Shown here in pieces: positions 1 through 9,817 of a DNA stretch of 64,000 nucleotides; position 1 is the first letter of the stretch, and each line of letters begins with the position of its first letter. The notes under the pieces are model-generated. The model had not been told where the DNA came from and searched no databases. It worked only from the letters and a program-made list of their open reading frames with translations. This stretch comes from Candidatus Dormiibacter inghamiae (GTDB taxonomy: Bacteria; Chloroflexota; Dormibacteria; Dormibacterales; Dormibacteraceae): positions 1 to 64,000 of the forward strand of contig JAEKNQ010000025.1 of NCBI GenBank assembly GCA_016464825.1, in the 5' to 3' direction. The translations under genes were made by a program, and so were the position numbers.

Positions 1-43
1 AGAGCCGTAGACGCTGGCGGTAGATCAAGTCATCATTGGTCAT
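1..43 (-). CDS. 5' end of a gene running off the left edge, possibly transposase or HTH protein
   Basis: Reading leftward, ATG at 43 opens a frame of 14 codons (MTNDDLIYRQRLRL) that leaves the window. A good Shine-Dalgarno, GAAGGAG, lies 5 bases upstream, so this looks like a real start. The opening resembles the N-terminus of HTH leaders of IS481-type transposases, but that is recalled family knowledge applied to only 14 residues. No domain can be confirmed. Confidence 0.4.
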   Translation of the reverse strand, partial: MTNDDLIYRQRLRL

Positions 44-201
44 GGCGGCTCCTTCCTCTGGACGCAAAGCACCCAAAGGATGAGTCGCCACTACTACTTC
101 TGGCAAGCCCCCAGTTGTCTAGAGATCTTGTGGGCCGTTCATGCTAGACTCCCGCCGACACTCCGCTCGGGCGCTCCACCCACATCCGGGCGTGGCGGGT
201 G

Positions 202-1098
202 TTAGCCAGCGGAAACCGTTGAGCGGGTGCCTTCGACCAAGCGGCGCCAGTCCAGGGCCTCCAGGGCCTCCACCGTCTTTCCGATCGCGTTTGGATCGAT
301 GAACGTGGCGGTGCCGACCTGCACTGCCTGGCAGCCGGCGTAGAGAAACTCCAGCGCGTCCTCGGCGCCGCTGATGCCGCCGATGCCGATCACTGGAATC
401 GCAACGGACTGCGCGGCTTGGTGGGCGAGGTGCACGGCGATCGGGTGGATGGCCGGACCTGAGAGGCCGCCGGTGCCAAAGGCCAGGCGCGGCCGGCCGG
501 TGCTGAGGTCGATGGACATGCCGACCAGGGTGTTGATGGCGCAGAGCGCGTCGGCGCCGGAGCTCTCGCAGGCGCGGGCCACCTCGGCCAGATCGGTGAC
601 GGCAGGCGTGAGCTTGACCCAGACGGGCAGCCGGGTCGAACGCCGAACGGCCGCTGTCACCGCGGCCGCCTGCGCCGGGTCCTTGCCGAAGAACATGCCT
701 CCCTCGCGCACGTTGGGGCAGCTGACGTTGACCTCCATGCCGCTCACCCCCGGCACTCCGTCCAGCCGCGCCGCCAGCTCGGCGTACTCAGCGACCGACT
801 CGCCGTTGATGTTGACCAGCACTGGGAAATCCCAGTCCGCCCAGAGCGGGCAGTAATCGCGAATCAGCGCCTCCACGCCAGGTCCCTGCAGGCCTATCGC
901 GTTCAGCATCCCGCTCGGCGTTTCGACAATTCGCGGCGGTGGGGCTCCCGGCCGCGGCTGCAGGAATATGCCCTTCGACACCATCCCGCCCAGCCGGCGG
1001 CGATCGCAGAGCGGCACCTCGGTGCCATAGCCGAAGGTGCCGCTGGCGGCCAGCACTGGCGAGCGCAGCTCGACCCCGCCCACGCTGAGCCCGCTCAA
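202..1098 (-). CDS. pyrD: Dihydroorotate dehydrogenase, class 1B catalytic subunit
   Basis: Oxidises dihydroorotate to orotate in pyrimidine synthesis. In class 1B enzymes this flavoprotein works with the PyrK electron-transfer subunit and NAD+. The protein is 298 aa, the usual length. The active-site base is Cys127 in NVSCPNV, and the FMN phosphate site is near the C-terminal IGIGGI stretch. The start is TTG at 1098, overlapping the pyrK stop as TTGA, so translation is probably coupled. A GTG five codons later is a weaker alternative. It is the last gene of the pyr operon. Having PyrK immediately upstream separates it from the fumarate-linked 1A class. Confidence 0.95.
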   Translation of the reverse strand: MSGLSVGGVELRSPVLAASGTFGYGTEVPLCDRRRLGGMVSKGIFLQPRPGAPPPRIVETPSGMLNAIGLQGPGVEALIRDYCPLWADWDFPVLVNINGESVAEYAELAARLDGVPGVSGMEVNVSCPNVREGGMFFGKDPAQAAAVTAAVRRSTRLPVWVKLTPAVTDLAEVARACESSGADALCAINTLVGMSIDLSTGRPRLAFGTGGLSGPAIHPIAVHLAHQAAQSVAIPVIGIGGISGAEDALEFLYAGCQAVQVGTATFIDPNAIGKTVEALEALDWRRLVEGTRSTVSAG

Positions 1099-1856
1099 GG
1101 GCCCAAACCGTAGTGCAGGTGCTGCGGCAGCTCAGCCCAGCGGATGGAGCTGGCCTGGTAGACCGGGCCTTCTTTACAGGCGCGATCGTAGACGCCGCTT
1201 GTCCGGGGCACTGCGCAGCCCAGGCAGACGCCGGTTCCGCACCCCATATAGGTCTCGATCGCGACCTGGGCCAGCGGAAATCGCGCGGCCACCGACGCCA
1301 GCATGCGGTTGGGACCGCAGGCGAGCACCTGGCCCATCCCCTCGGGAATGGCCGCCAGGGCAGAGCCGCGCAAGCCGCGGGAGCCGTCGTCAGTTGCCCA
1401 ATGCACCTGGCTGCCCTCCCACTCCGAGCAGAGGTGGGCTGCCGTGCGGGCGCCATGAACCCAGTGCACCTTCAGACCCAGCTCTGCCGCTGCCCGAGCG
1501 GCCAGCGGCATCGGCGCCACGCCCAGGCCGCCGGAGACCAGCGCGATTGAGCCTGCGGCCTGATCCAGCTGGAAGCCACTACCCAGCGGCCCCAGCACGG
1601 AGACGCTGTCACCCAGCGCCAGGGCGGCCAGCTCGGCGGTCCCCGCTCCCACCGGCTTCAGCAGCACCTCCACCAGCTCAGCCTCGGCGCGGTAGACGGA
1701 GAACGGTCGGCGCAGCAGTGGGCCGGGCCGGAGCAGTATGTTCACGAACTGGCCGGCACGAGCTGCAGCGGCCACCTCCGGCGCCCGAAAGGCAAGCACC
1801 CACATGCCGCTGGCGACCTCCCGCCGAGCGATGAGCGGCGCCTCCAGCTCGAACAT
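1095..1856 (-). CDS. pyrK: Dihydroorotate dehydrogenase electron-transfer subunit PyrK
   Basis: Carries electrons from the PyrD flavin through FAD and a [2Fe-2S] cluster to NAD+. The protein is 253 aa from ATG 1856, 13 bases after the carAB stop. A longer frame exists upstream, but it overlaps carAB and does not look like protein. The ferredoxin-reductase-like FAD/NAD part occupies roughly residues 1-200 (RRPFSVYRAE flavin motif, then a Gly-rich nucleotide site). The C-terminal cluster motif has the expected Cys spacing C-x4-C-x2-C-x12-C (starting CGTGVCLGC). It overlaps pyrD by 4 bases. Confidence 0.94.
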   Translation of the reverse strand: MFELEAPLIARREVASGMWVLAFRAPEVAAAARAGQFVNILLRPGPLLRRPFSVYRAEAELVEVLLKPVGAGTAELAALALGDSVSVLGPLGSGFQLDQAAGSIALVSGGLGVAPMPLAARAAAELGLKVHWVHGARTAAHLCSEWEGSQVHWATDDGSRGLRGSALAAIPEGMGQVLACGPNRMLASVAARFPLAQVAIETYMGCGTGVCLGCAVPRTSGVYDRACKEGPVYQASSIRWAELPQHLHYGLGP

Positions 1857-1869
1857 CAGGCCTGAAGTG

Positions 1870-4800
1870 TCAGGCCGCGCCCTTTCGCCACTCGTCGATT
1901 GTCCGCACCTCCAGCTCACCGGCGGCATGCAGCGACGACTCCACCAGAGCGCCCGCGGTGTCCAGAGAGGTGAGGCACGGGATCCGGCGCTCGACCGCCG
2001 CCCGGCGGATCTCGAAGCCGTCGCGCAGCACCGGCAGACCCGGCCGCTCCTGCTCGACGACGCCGGTCATGGTGTTGATCACCAGTTCGACTCCCGCCTG
2101 AATCGCCTCGACCACGTTCTGGCCGGGGTCGCCGAGCTTGCTGACCACCCGGGCCGAGAAGCCGGCAGCTCGCAGCGCCGCCGCAGTGCCCGGCGTGGCC
2201 AGGATCTCCATGCCGATCCGGGCCAGGCCGGCCGCTATCGCAAACATCTCAGGCTTGTCCTGGTCCGCGATGGTGAGCAGAGCGCGGCCGCCCGGCTTGA
2301 GCGCGATTCCGGCGGCCAGGAAAGCTTTGCGCAAAGCGGCCGAGAGCGTCCTGTCCACGCCCATCGCCTCCCCCGTCGACTTCATCTCGGGACCGAGGTA
2401 GGAGTCCACAGCCGCGAGCTTGGACATCGAGAACACAGGCGCTTTGACTGCCACCAGCGGGCTGGGCGGCACCAGGCCTGTCGCGTAGCCGAGGTCGCTG
2501 AGCTTCTCGCCCAGCATCACGCGGGTCGCCAGCCTGACCATCGGCACGCCAGTCACCTTGGAGAGCATGGGGACGGTCCGGGAGGCGCGCGGGTTGACCT
2601 CCAGCACGTAGACGCGACCCCGGTGGACCACGTACTGGACGTTGACAAGACCGCGCAGGTTGAGCCGTCGCGCGATGCGCACCGTGTAGTCCACCACCTG
2701 CGCTCGCGCTTCGGTCTCCAGGCCGGGCGCCGGATAGACGGCGAAGGAGTCGCCGGAGTGGACCCCCGCCCGCTCGACGTGCTCCATCACGCCCGCTATG
2801 ACGACAGTCTCGCCGTCCGAGATGGCGTCCACCTCCACCTCGCTGCCAAGCAGGTACTTGTCGACCAGAACGGTTCCCCGCGGCAGAGCCTGGCGCGCCC
2901 ACTCCATGTAGCGACGCAGCTCTTGAGGGTCGCGGACGATCTCCATCGCGCGGCCGCCGAGGACGTAGGAAGGCCTTACGAGAACCGGATAGCCGACCCC
3001 CTCGGCGATGTCCAGCGCCCGCTCGACGTCAGTGGTCGTGTCGCCGATCGGCTGTGGGACTCCTATAGCTTCCAACTCAGCGGCGAAGCGCCGGCGATCC
3101 TCGGCCAGGTCGATGGCCTCGACAGAGGAGCCAAGCACAGGGATGCCCGCCGAGCTGAGGGGCTCCGCCAGGTTGATGGCGGTCTGGCCGCCGAACTGGA
3201 CCATCGCGCCCTCGATGCGCTCGGCCTCGGCGATCGCTCGAGTCGCCTCCAAATCGAGCGGCTCGAAGTAGAGGCGGTGCGAGGTGTCGAAGTCGGTCGA
3301 GACGGTCTCGGGGTTGGAGTTCGCCATGATCGCTCGCACGCCTGCTTCGCGGAGCGCCCAGGCAGCGTGAACCGATGAGTAGTCGAACTCGATGCCCTGC
3401 CCGATCCGGATCGGGCCGGAGCCCAGCACCAGGGCGGCACGGCCGGCCTCCCCCTCCGCTTCGTTCTCCTTCTCGTGGCAGGAGTAGTAGTAGGGGGTTG
3501 CCGCCTCGAATTCGGCAGCGCAGGTGTCGACCAGCTTGTAGCTGACCGGCCCGCCGTCGGGAGCTTCCAGTGCCACCTCGGCCAGCCGTTCCAGAAACCA
3601 CACATCCATGCCGCTGCGCCTGGCCAGTTCGGCCGGTTCGGCGCCGTGGCGAAGAGCATGCAGGAGTGCGAACAGGCGGCGGTCGTTGGGCAGGTCGATC
3701 AGAGCGGGGTCGGCCAGCTCTTCGTCAGAAGGCCAGCGCTGCTCCAAGGAGCGGAGCGCCTTGCGCACGGCGCCGGCAAACGTGCGCTCGATCGCCATGC
3801 ACTCACCCGTCGAGGCCATCTGGGTGCCCAGCCGGCGGTCGGCGCCAGGGAACTTGTCGAAGGGCCAGCGCGGCACCTTGATCACCACGTAGTCAAGCGC
3901 GGGCTCGAAAGCTGCGTAGGTACGCCCTGTCACCTGGTTCAGGATCTCGTCCAATCGCCCGCCGACGGCTATCTTGGCGGCGACCCGAGCGATGGGGTAG
4001 CCGGTCGCCTTGGAGGCCAGGGCAGAGGAGCGAGACACGCGGGGGTTGACTTCGATCACGTAGTAGCGGCTGGAGGTCGGGTCCAGCGCGTACTGCACGT
4101 TGCAGCCACCCTCCAGTCCCAGCGCGCGGATGATGCGCAGGGAAGCGGAGCGTAGCATCTGGTGGTCGCGATCGGACAGCGTCTGGGCCGGAGCGACCAC
4201 TATGGAGTCGCCCGTATGGACGCCCATCGGGTCCAGGTTCTCCATGTTGCAGATGGTTATGCACGTCCCCGCCGAGTCCCTCATGACCTCGTACTCCAGC
4301 TCCTTCCAACCCCAGAGCGACCGCTCGACCAGCACCTGATGGATCGGCGAGGCTGCCAGTCCGCCCTTCACCACCCGTTCGAACTCGGCAGCGGAGGTGA
4401 CGAAGCCGCCGCCGGTCCCGCCCAGCGTGTAGGCGGGCCGGATCACCAGCGGCAGCCCGATCTCGTCTGCGAAGGCGCGCGCCTGATCAAATGTCTCGCA
4501 GACGCTGGAAGGAGGGACCGGCTCGCCCAGCTCCAGCAGCATCTGCTTGAACGCCTCCCGGTCCTCGGCGCGGCGGATGACCTCTGCGTCGGCGCCCAAG
4601 AACCGCACACCGTAGCGGGCCAGCACTCCCGCCTGATGCAGCTCCATGGCGAGGTTCAAGCCGGTCTGCCCGCCCAGCGTGGGCAGCACGGCATCTGGCA
4701 GCTCCCTGGCGATCACGCGCTCCACCGATTCGACTGTGAGCGGCTCGATGTAGACGCGGTCGGCCACGCCTTCGTCCGTCATGATGGTGGCCGGGTTGGA

Positions 4801-6144
4801 GTTGACCAGGACTGTCTGGACGCCTTCCTCGCGCAGCGCCTTGCAGGCCTGCGTGCCTGCATAGTCGAACTCGGCCGCCTGGCCGATCACTATGGGACCG
4901 GAGCCGATGATCAGCACCTTGCGCGGCTTCTCGGACCGCTCGCGAGCGCCGGCGGCCACCGCCGCCGGCCGGCGCGCCCTGGACATCTGTACGAAGCGAT
5001 CGAACAGGTAGTGGTTGTCGGTGGGCCCTGGGCAGCCCTCCGGGTGATACTGCACGCTCATCACGGGAAGCGTCGGGTGGGCCAGGCCTTCCACTGAGCC
5101 GTCGTTCAGGTTCACGTGGCTGATCCGGAACTCGCCTTCTGGGAGGCTCGCGGCGTCCACCTGGAATTCGTGGTTCTGACTCGTGATGTGCACCTCGCCC
5201 GTGCGCGTGTCGCGGACCGGATGATTGGCGCCGTGGTGGCCGAAGGGCAGCCGGGAGGTGGTGGCTCCGATGGCCCGGCCTAGGATCTGGTGGCCGAGGC
5301 AGATGCCGAACAGCGGCAGGCGCGCCGCCAGGGCCGCCTGGCAGAGCTTGACGGGTCCCTCCAGCACCGCTGGATCACCAGGACCATTCGTCAGCAGCAG
5401 GCCGTCAGGCCCGAGCGCTTCGATCTCCGGCCAGCCTGCGGAGTGGGGCAGCACGACAACCCGGCAGCCCCGCTCGCGCAGGCTGCGCAGGATGCCCGAC
5501 TTGACGCCGTAGTCCACCACTGCGATGGTGAGCCCGCGACCGTCTGCGTAGCCCCACCAGCGCAACTCGGGCGGAAGCGGCTCAAACCACTCCACCTGCA
5601 AAGGGCGGGAGACCTCGGCAACCAGGTCTTGGTCGGCCAGGGGCGTCACGCTTCCGGCCAGCCGGCGCAACTTCCCCAGACGCTCCTCGGTAGGTGGCTC
5701 GGCCTCGTGGCTAAGCACTGCCCGCAACGTGCCCTGCCGGCGGAGGTGACGAGTCAGCGCGCGGGTGTCGATTCCGCGGATGGCGGGGATGCCTTGCGCC
5801 TTCAGATAGCCGTCGAGCGAGGCGCCCGCCGAGTGGTGGCTGGGCCGGGGGCTCACCCAGCGAGCGATGAAGCCGCGCGCCCAGGCTCGCTCTGACTCCT
5901 GATCGGCTGGGCGAGTGCCGTAGTTGCCCTGCAGCGGGTAGGTCATGCAGAGCATCTGGCCCGCGTATGAGGGATCGCTCAGAATCTCCTGATACCCGGT
6001 CATCGCTGTGTTGAAGACAACCTCGCCCTGGCCCAAGACGTCGGCGCCCAATGACCTGCCGGTGAAAGTTCGGCCGTCCTCCAGGACTAGCGCCGCGAAT
6101 TCCAATCTGGTTGGCGCGATCACCGACTCCAGCTCAGCCCGCAA
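1870..6144 (-). CDS. carAB: Fused carbamoyl-phosphate synthase (CarA-CarB in one chain)
   Basis: Makes carbamoyl phosphate from glutamine, bicarbonate and two ATP. It is one uninterrupted 1424-residue frame. Residues 1-388 are the small-subunit region with a class I glutaminase triad: Cys282 in GICLGHQ, His367 and Glu369 in YHPEG. A short Ala/Arg-rich linker (about 389-407) leads into the large subunit from about 408, with two ATP-grasp halves and a C-terminal MGS-like allosteric domain (about 1290-1424). Bacteria normally encode carA and carB separately; single-chain enzymes are best known from eukaryotic CPSII/CAD. The ATG at 6144 overlaps the pyrR 3' end by 11 bases. All catalytic motifs look intact. 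Confidence 0.95.
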   Translation of the reverse strand: MRAELESVIAPTRLEFAALVLEDGRTFTGRSLGADVLGQGEVVFNTAMTGYQEILSDPSYAGQMLCMTYPLQGNYGTRPADQESERAWARGFIARWVSPRPSHHSAGASLDGYLKAQGIPAIRGIDTRALTRHLRRQGTLRAVLSHEAEPPTEERLGKLRRLAGSVTPLADQDLVAEVSRPLQVEWFEPLPPELRWWGYADGRGLTIAVVDYGVKSGILRSLRERGCRVVVLPHSAGWPEIEALGPDGLLLTNGPGDPAVLEGPVKLCQAALAARLPLFGICLGHQILGRAIGATTSRLPFGHHGANHPVRDTRTGEVHITSQNHEFQVDAASLPEGEFRISHVNLNDGSVEGLAHPTLPVMSVQYHPEGCPGPTDNHYLFDRFVQMSRARRPAAVAAGARERSEKPRKVLIIGSGPIVIGQAAEFDYAGTQACKALREEGVQTVLVNSNPATIMTDEGVADRVYIEPLTVESVERVIARELPDAVLPTLGGQTGLNLAMELHQAGVLARYGVRFLGADAEVIRRAEDREAFKQMLLELGEPVPPSSVCETFDQARAFADEIGLPLVIRPAYTLGGTGGGFVTSAAEFERVVKGGLAASPIHQVLVERSLWGWKELEYEVMRDSAGTCITICNMENLDPMGVHTGDSIVVAPAQTLSDRDHQMLRSASLRIIRALGLEGGCNVQYALDPTSSRYYVIEVNPRVSRSSALASKATGYPIARVAAKIAVGGRLDEILNQVTGRTYAAFEPALDYVVIKVPRWPFDKFPGADRRLGTQMASTGECMAIERTFAGAVRKALRSLEQRWPSDEELADPALIDLPNDRRLFALLHALRHGAEPAELARRSGMDVWFLERLAEVALEAPDGGPVSYKLVDTCAAEFEAATPYYYSCHEKENEAEGEAGRAALVLGSGPIRIGQGIEFDYSSVHAAWALREAGVRAIMANSNPETVSTDFDTSHRLYFEPLDLEATRAIAEAERIEGAMVQFGGQTAINLAEPLSSAGIPVLGSSVEAIDLAEDRRRFAAELEAIGVPQPIGDTTTDVERALDIAEGVGYPVLVRPSYVLGGRAMEIVRDPQELRRYMEWARQALPRGTVLVDKYLLGSEVEVDAISDGETVVIAGVMEHVERAGVHSGDSFAVYPAPGLETEARAQVVDYTVRIARRLNLRGLVNVQYVVHRGRVYVLEVNPRASRTVPMLSKVTGVPMVRLATRVMLGEKLSDLGYATGLVPPSPLVAVKAPVFSMSKLAAVDSYLGPEMKSTGEAMGVDRTLSAALRKAFLAAGIALKPGGRALLTIADQDKPEMFAIAAGLARIGMEILATPGTAAALRAAGFSARVVSKLGDPGQNVVEAIQAGVELVINTMTGVVEQERPGLPVLRDGFEIRRAAVERRIPCLTSLDTAGALVESSLHAAGELEVRTIDEWRKGAA

Positions 6145-6691
6145 GTATCACCGCCGCATCGACACCCTGGTTCTCGAGCAGGCAGACCTGGACCCGCTCC
6201 GACTCCGCTGTGGGAACGTTCTTGCCTACATAGTCGGCCCGGATCGGCAGCTCGCGGTGACCGCGGTCGACCAGCACCGCCAGCTGGACTGCGCTCGGGC
6301 GGCCGAACTGAAGCAGTGCGTCCAGCGCCGCCCGCGCCGTGCGGCCGTGATAGAGCACGTCGTCGACCAGGACCACAACGCGGCCGTCCAGGTCGGGCAC
6401 TTTGCTCATTCCCTTGTCGCTGCGGGGGCGAAGCTGCAGATCGTCCCTGTGTTCGCTCACATCAAGCCGGCCCACCGGTACTCGCCTACCCTCCAGCTCG
6501 GCCAGCTTCAGGGCCAGGCGCTGGGCCAGCTGGTCGCCCTGCGACAGGATGCCCACCAGCGTCACATCAGCCACGCCCCGATTGCGTTCGATGATCTCAT
6601 GGGCGATGCGGGAGAGGCTGCGCCGGATGGCGTCGGCGTCCATCACAGTCGCCTTCACGGCGAGGCTTTTCGGCCGGGTCGCGAGCTTCAC
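6134..6691 (-). CDS. pyrR: PyrR, pyrimidine operon RNA-binding regulator / uracil phosphoribosyltransferase
   Basis: PyrR senses UMP/PRPP and binds a conserved stem-loop in pyr mRNA. Many members also have uracil phosphoribosyltransferase activity. The protein is 185 aa, the normal size. The PRPP loop is clear ([16 protein letters not shown]), as is the family N-terminal helix [10 protein letters not shown]. The start is GTG 6691 in a GTGA overlap with the pyrB stop; an internal ATG at codon 17 is a shorter alternative. A candidate target loop lies just before pyrB at 7634-7670, so the protein probably controls its own operon. Confidence 0.95.
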   Translation of the reverse strand: MKLATRPKSLAVKATVMDADAIRRSLSRIAHEIIERNRGVADVTLVGILSQGDQLAQRLALKLAELEGRRVPVGRLDVSEHRDDLQLRPRSDKGMSKVPDLDGRVVVLVDDVLYHGRTARAALDALLQFGRPSAVQLAVLVDRGHRELPIRADYVGKNVPTAESERVQVCLLENQGVDAAVILAG

Positions 6692-7626
6692 GAGAGCACC
6701 ATGTCGAGCAGCGCCATCCTGATGTGCATGCCGTTGCGGGCCTGCCGGAAGTATGCAGCCCGCGGATCCGAGTCGACCTCTGGGTCCAGCTCGTCCACGC
6801 GCGGCAGGGGATGCATGACCACAGCGTCGGGGCGCAGGCGGCGCATCGCTGCCAGGTCGATCACGTACCTGCCCTTCACAGCCCGGTACGACTCCTCGTC
6901 GGTAAAGCGCTCCTTCTGGATCCGCGTCTGGTAGACGACGTCGACCTGAGGCAGCACCACGTCCAGGTCACCCACCTCCCGCCACCGCACACCGTGGCGA
7001 TCCAGATGGGCCTTGATGTCGTCCCGCATCGCCACCTGCGGCGGGGCGACGAAGGTCAGCTCCACCTCCCGGTACTTGGCCAGCAGGTAAGCGAGCGATC
7101 GCACCGTGCGGCCGTTGGCCAGGTCTCCCACCATGGCCACCTTCACGCCGTCGAGCCGGCCCACCTCGTCCTTGATCGTGTAGACGTCGAGCAGCGCCTG
7201 AGTCGGATGCTGGCCACGGCCGTCGCCGGCGCTGATGATGGGCACGTCGCTCACCGCTGCCGCTCGCTCTGCGGCGCCTTCGGCGGGGTGGCGCAGCACT
7301 ATCACGTCGGCGTAGCCGTTGACTATGCGGATGGTGTCCTCCAGCGTCTCCCCCTTGGCAGCGCTGGAAAAGGCCAGCGCGTTGTCGGTCCCCATCGTTT
7401 GACCGCCGAGTCGCAGCATCCCGGCCTCGAAAGAGAGCCGGGTCCGGGTGGATGGTTCGTAGAAGAGGGCGGCCATCACCCTGCCCTGCAGGCGGCCCGC
7501 AGCGCGATGGGGACTGGCGCGCATCTCATCGGCGCGCTGAAAGATCTCATCCAGGAGCTGACGGGACAGCTGTTGGGACTGCACGAGGTGGCGCAGCCGC
7601 GCCCTGCTGCGCAGACTCACTGCCAT
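6688..7626 (-). CDS. pyrB: Aspartate carbamoyltransferase catalytic chain
   Basis: Condenses carbamoyl phosphate with aspartate. The protein is 312 aa with the carbamoyl-phosphate motif STRTRLSFE, the [14 protein letters not shown] aspartate-domain signature and MHPLPR near the C-terminus. It is the first gene of the operon. ATG 7626 sits 6 bases from a strong AAGGAGGT SD that the leader hairpin can mask. No regulatory chain (PyrI) and no dihydroorotase (pyrC) follow, although in many Gram-positive operons pyrC lies next to pyrB. Confidence 0.95.
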   Translation of the reverse strand: MAVSLRSRARLRHLVQSQQLSRQLLDEIFQRADEMRASPHRAAGRLQGRVMAALFYEPSTRTRLSFEAGMLRLGGQTMGTDNALAFSSAAKGETLEDTIRIVNGYADVIVLRHPAEGAAERAAAVSDVPIISAGDGRGQHPTQALLDVYTIKDEVGRLDGVKVAMVGDLANGRTVRSLAYLLAKYREVELTFVAPPQVAMRDDIKAHLDRHGVRWREVGDLDVVLPQVDVVYQTRIQKERFTDEESYRAVKGRYVIDLAAMRRLRPDAVVMHPLPRVDELDPEVDSDPRAAYFRQARNGMHIRMALLDMVLS

Positions 7627-7633
7627 GAAAAAA

Positions 7634-7670
7634 CCTCCTTACAGGCCTCTCGGGACCAGACTTAAAGGAA
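7634..7670 (-). promoter_or_regulatory. PyrR-binding leader hairpin that can sequester the pyrB Shine-Dalgarno
   Basis: On the minus strand, positions 7657-7644 read GGUCCCGAGAGGCC: a 4-bp stem (GGUC/GGCC) with hexaloop CCGAGA. This matches most of the known PyrR site ARUCCNGNGAGGYU. Below it, UUCCUU (7670-7665) can pair over six positions with AAGGAG (7640-7635), which is the pyrB SD. Bound PyrR would stabilise the closed form and block translation, as described for mycobacterial pyrR leaders. No terminator/antiterminator pair is seen, so translational control is favoured. Confidence 0.72.
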
Positions 7671-7678
7671 CTGCCCTC

Positions 7679-7687
7679 AGTCTAGCA
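7679..7687 (-). promoter_or_regulatory. Possible extended -10 promoter of the pyr operon
   Basis: The minus strand reads TGCTAGACT, a TGn extended -10 with hexamer TAGACT. It would start transcription near 7672, giving a leader of about 45 nt that contains the whole PyrR hairpin. No convincing -35 is visible 16-18 bases upstream. Confidence 0.4.
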
Positions 7688-7791
7688 GGGGAGCCCGTCG
7701 ACGATAGGTCTCCGATCTGGCGGGGCGGGGGAAGGCCGCAATAAGCGCACAGGTACCTAGGCTCCGCAAGTTTGACCGGATAATTCGGGGC

Positions 7792-8694
7792 ATGCACACC
7801 AGCGACCTGGTGGTGGAAACGACTGCCCTGACCAAGCGCTATCGCGGCGGCCAGCTGGCCGTCGACTCATTGGATCTCAAGGTCCGCCGGGGCGAGATCT
7901 ACGGCTTGGTGGGGCCCAACGGAGCTGGCAAGACCACCACGCTCCGCATGCTGGTGGGCCTGATCCGACCAACCGCCGGAACTGCCCTTGTGGCCGGCCA
8001 CAAGCCGGGCGCTCCGGCCGGCCTGCGCAGGATCGGAGCGGTGATCGAAAACCCTGCCTTCTACACGTATCTGTCAGGCCGCGACAACCTGAGGGTGGTC
8101 GCCCACTACGGCGGCATCGCCGAGACAGCTGTGGACACTGCTTTGGAGGAAGTGGACCTGCTGCCCGCCGCCAAAGGCGGTTACGGCTCTTATTCGCTGG
8201 GTATGAAGCAGCGCCTCGGCGTGGCCGCCGCGCTGATCAAAGAACCTGAGCTCCTGATCCTGGACGAGCCCACCAACGGACTGGATCCGCAGGGCATGGT
8301 CGAGATGCGGGGATTGATCAAGTCCCTGGGCACGGCCGGCCGCACGGTGCTCGTTTCCAGCCACCTGCTCAGCGAGATGCAGAAGATCTGCGATCGCTTC
8401 GGCGTGATCCAGAACGGTCGTCTCATCGCGGAGGACGAGTTGGCCGACGCCCGCCAGGCCGGTCTGCTGATCAGAGGCAACCCTGCCGGCAGGGTGAGGG
8501 TGGCCTTGGAGCGGGTGGCCGGGGCCAAGGCGATAGCGGTGCGTGACGGTGCCTTCATGGTCAATGCCGATCACGTCCAAGCGGCCGAGATCCACCGTGC
8601 CCTGGTCAGGGCGGGCGTCGAGATCACTGAGCTGCGGCCGGCCGAGCGGTCGTTGGAAGAGGTGTTCTTGGAGATAACCGGGGGCCGCCAGTGA
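7792..8694 (+). CDS. ABC transporter ATP-binding protein (BcrA/NatA-like exporter)
   Basis: ATPase subunit of an ABC-2-type exporter, 300 aa. Walker A is GPNGAGKTT, the signature is YSLGMKQRL (a degenerate LSGGQ usual in BcrA/NatA-type ATPases), Walker B is LLILDEPTNGLDP, and the H-loop is VSSHL. After about residue 220 the chain is a C-terminal extension common in this family. Its 4-bp overlap with the permease gene shows they form one unit. The substrate (peptide antibiotic, lipid or ion) cannot be told from sequence. It is divergent from pyrB. Confidence 0.9.
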   Translation: MHTSDLVVETTALTKRYRGGQLAVDSLDLKVRRGEIYGLVGPNGAGKTTTLRMLVGLIRPTAGTALVAGHKPGAPAGLRRIGAVIENPAFYTYLSGRDNLRVVAHYGGIAETAVDTALEEVDLLPAAKGGYGSYSLGMKQRLGVAAALIKEPELLILDEPTNGLDPQGMVEMRGLIKSLGTAGRTVLVSSHLLSEMQKICDRFGVIQNGRLIAEDELADARQAGLLIRGNPAGRVRVALERVAGAKAIAVRDGAFMVNADHVQAAEIHRALVRAGVEITELRPAERSLEEVFLEITGGRQ

Positions 8695-9524
8695 TCGGAC
8701 CGGTCAGGGGAGAGTGGCTGAAGGCCTGGCGCAGCCCCTATCTCTGGACGGTGGGACTGCTCATGATGCTGGTGCTGCTGGTCCGCGGTTATGGGCTTGA
8801 CTGGTTTCTCATGTCGCAGTCGCCGGCCACGCTTCCAGCGGCGACCATCGAGAGCTACAAGCAGGCCCTGGCGCCTGCTGCCTTCGCGCAGCAGGCGCTG
8901 GGCAACCCCGGCGGAGTCACCTGGGCGCTCGAATTCGTGCTGGGCGTTCTCCTCTTTGGGAGCGAATACGGCTGGCGGACGCTGGCCGCCATGCTGATGG
9001 TGGGTCCCAGCCGGGCAACCGTGTTCGGGGCCAAGACATTGGTGCTGCTGGCGGTTGTAGTACTGCTGGTGCTGCTCCGCTTTGTGACGGCGCTCGCCAG
9101 CAGCGTCATCTCGGCCGTCACGCTGGATCTCCCCTTCAGCCTGCCGCCAGCCGGGGGTGTGGCGACCGCCTTTGCGGCGGCCTGCCTGATCGCCATCACC
9201 TACGCTTCCTTCGGAGCTCTCCTGTCGCTCATCTTCAGGCGCGCTTCCATCGCCTACGCCGTCGGCCTCACTTACCTCTTCGTTTTCGAGGATCGCGCAT
9301 TCGGGGTGATCGCCAAATCGAGCGCCCAGTCGCTGCGCGATCTGACCATGGGCTTTCCCGGCCCCAACTCGGTGGCGCTGGTCCACAACCTGGGCGGGGG
9401 CACCGGCTCGGCGGTGGCGGCGGCCAACACCGGCAGTGTCCAGGCGGCAGTTGTCCTGGCCGTGTACTGCCTCGCGGCGCTTGGTATTGGCTGCGCCATT
9501 CTGGTCAGGCGCGACGAGACCTGA
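8691..9524 (+). CDS. ABC-2 family membrane permease
   Basis: Predicted multi-span inner-membrane partner of the preceding ATPase, 277 aa, starting at GTG/ATGA overlap position 8691. Hydrophobic segments fall near residues 15-35, 80-105, 125-150, 160-190, 195-215 and 250-270. Residues about 35-75 form an external loop. The sequence is poorly conserved, as is usual for ABC-2 permeases. Identity rests on topology and on coupling to the ATPase gene. Confidence 0.82.
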   Translation: MIGPVRGEWLKAWRSPYLWTVGLLMMLVLLVRGYGLDWFLMSQSPATLPAATIESYKQALAPAAFAQQALGNPGGVTWALEFVLGVLLFGSEYGWRTLAAMLMVGPSRATVFGAKTLVLLAVVVLLVLLRFVTALASSVISAVTLDLPFSLPPAGGVATAFAAACLIAITYASFGALLSLIFRRASIAYAVGLTYLFVFEDRAFGVIAKSSAQSLRDLTMGFPGPNSVALVHNLGGGTGSAVAAANTGSVQAAVVLAVYCLAALGIGCAILVRRDET

Positions 9525-9569
9525 GGCGAAGCCGCCGACGTCCGTCGAGAGCTGGAGGCAGGTTCTGGC

Positions 9570-9758
9570 TTAGCCGGTGACCGTCCTTCCCTGGCCGGAA
9601 AGCGGCGGGACTGACGACTGCGGAATCGGTCGGTAGTCGCCGCAGATGGGAGCGTCGCTGGCGGTGTGGTAGTTCCAGCGCCGGCACCAGGTGAAACCGT
9701 CGAACTGGCGGCAGGAGCCACAGGTCACCCGTGGATTCGAGCGCTCAAGCTTCCGCAT
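9570..9758 (-). CDS. Small Cys-rich protein, possibly metal- or Fe-S-binding
   Basis: A 62-aa frame with Cys in TCGSCRQFD, then TWCRRW and APICGDYRP. The ordered C-x2-C ... C ... C set separated by aromatic/Arg stretches suggests a small metal-binding knuckle. The last 15 residues look unstructured. It sits 59 bases downstream of the LapA-like gene on the same strand and could be co-transcribed. I do not recognise a named family, and the function is unknown. Confidence 0.55.
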   Translation of the reverse strand: MRKLERSNPRVTCGSCRQFDGFTWCRRWNYHTASDAPICGDYRPIPQSSVPPLSGQGRTVTG

Positions 9759-9817
9759 GAGCTGATCCGGCCGCTCGCCGGGAAAGCTCTGACGTAGCTC
9801 CTGCCGGTCAGCCTTTC

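Noticed and set aside
151-199. CCCGCC/GGCGGG pair after pyrD as a terminator
   Set aside because: Only six pairs with a loop of about 37 bases and no T-tract; not convincing.
1738-3378. Long plus-strand frame antisense to pyrK/carAB
   Set aside because: It is the GC-rich shadow of carAB. Composition is His/Arg/Gln-rich, no motif is seen, and the minus-strand genes are certain.
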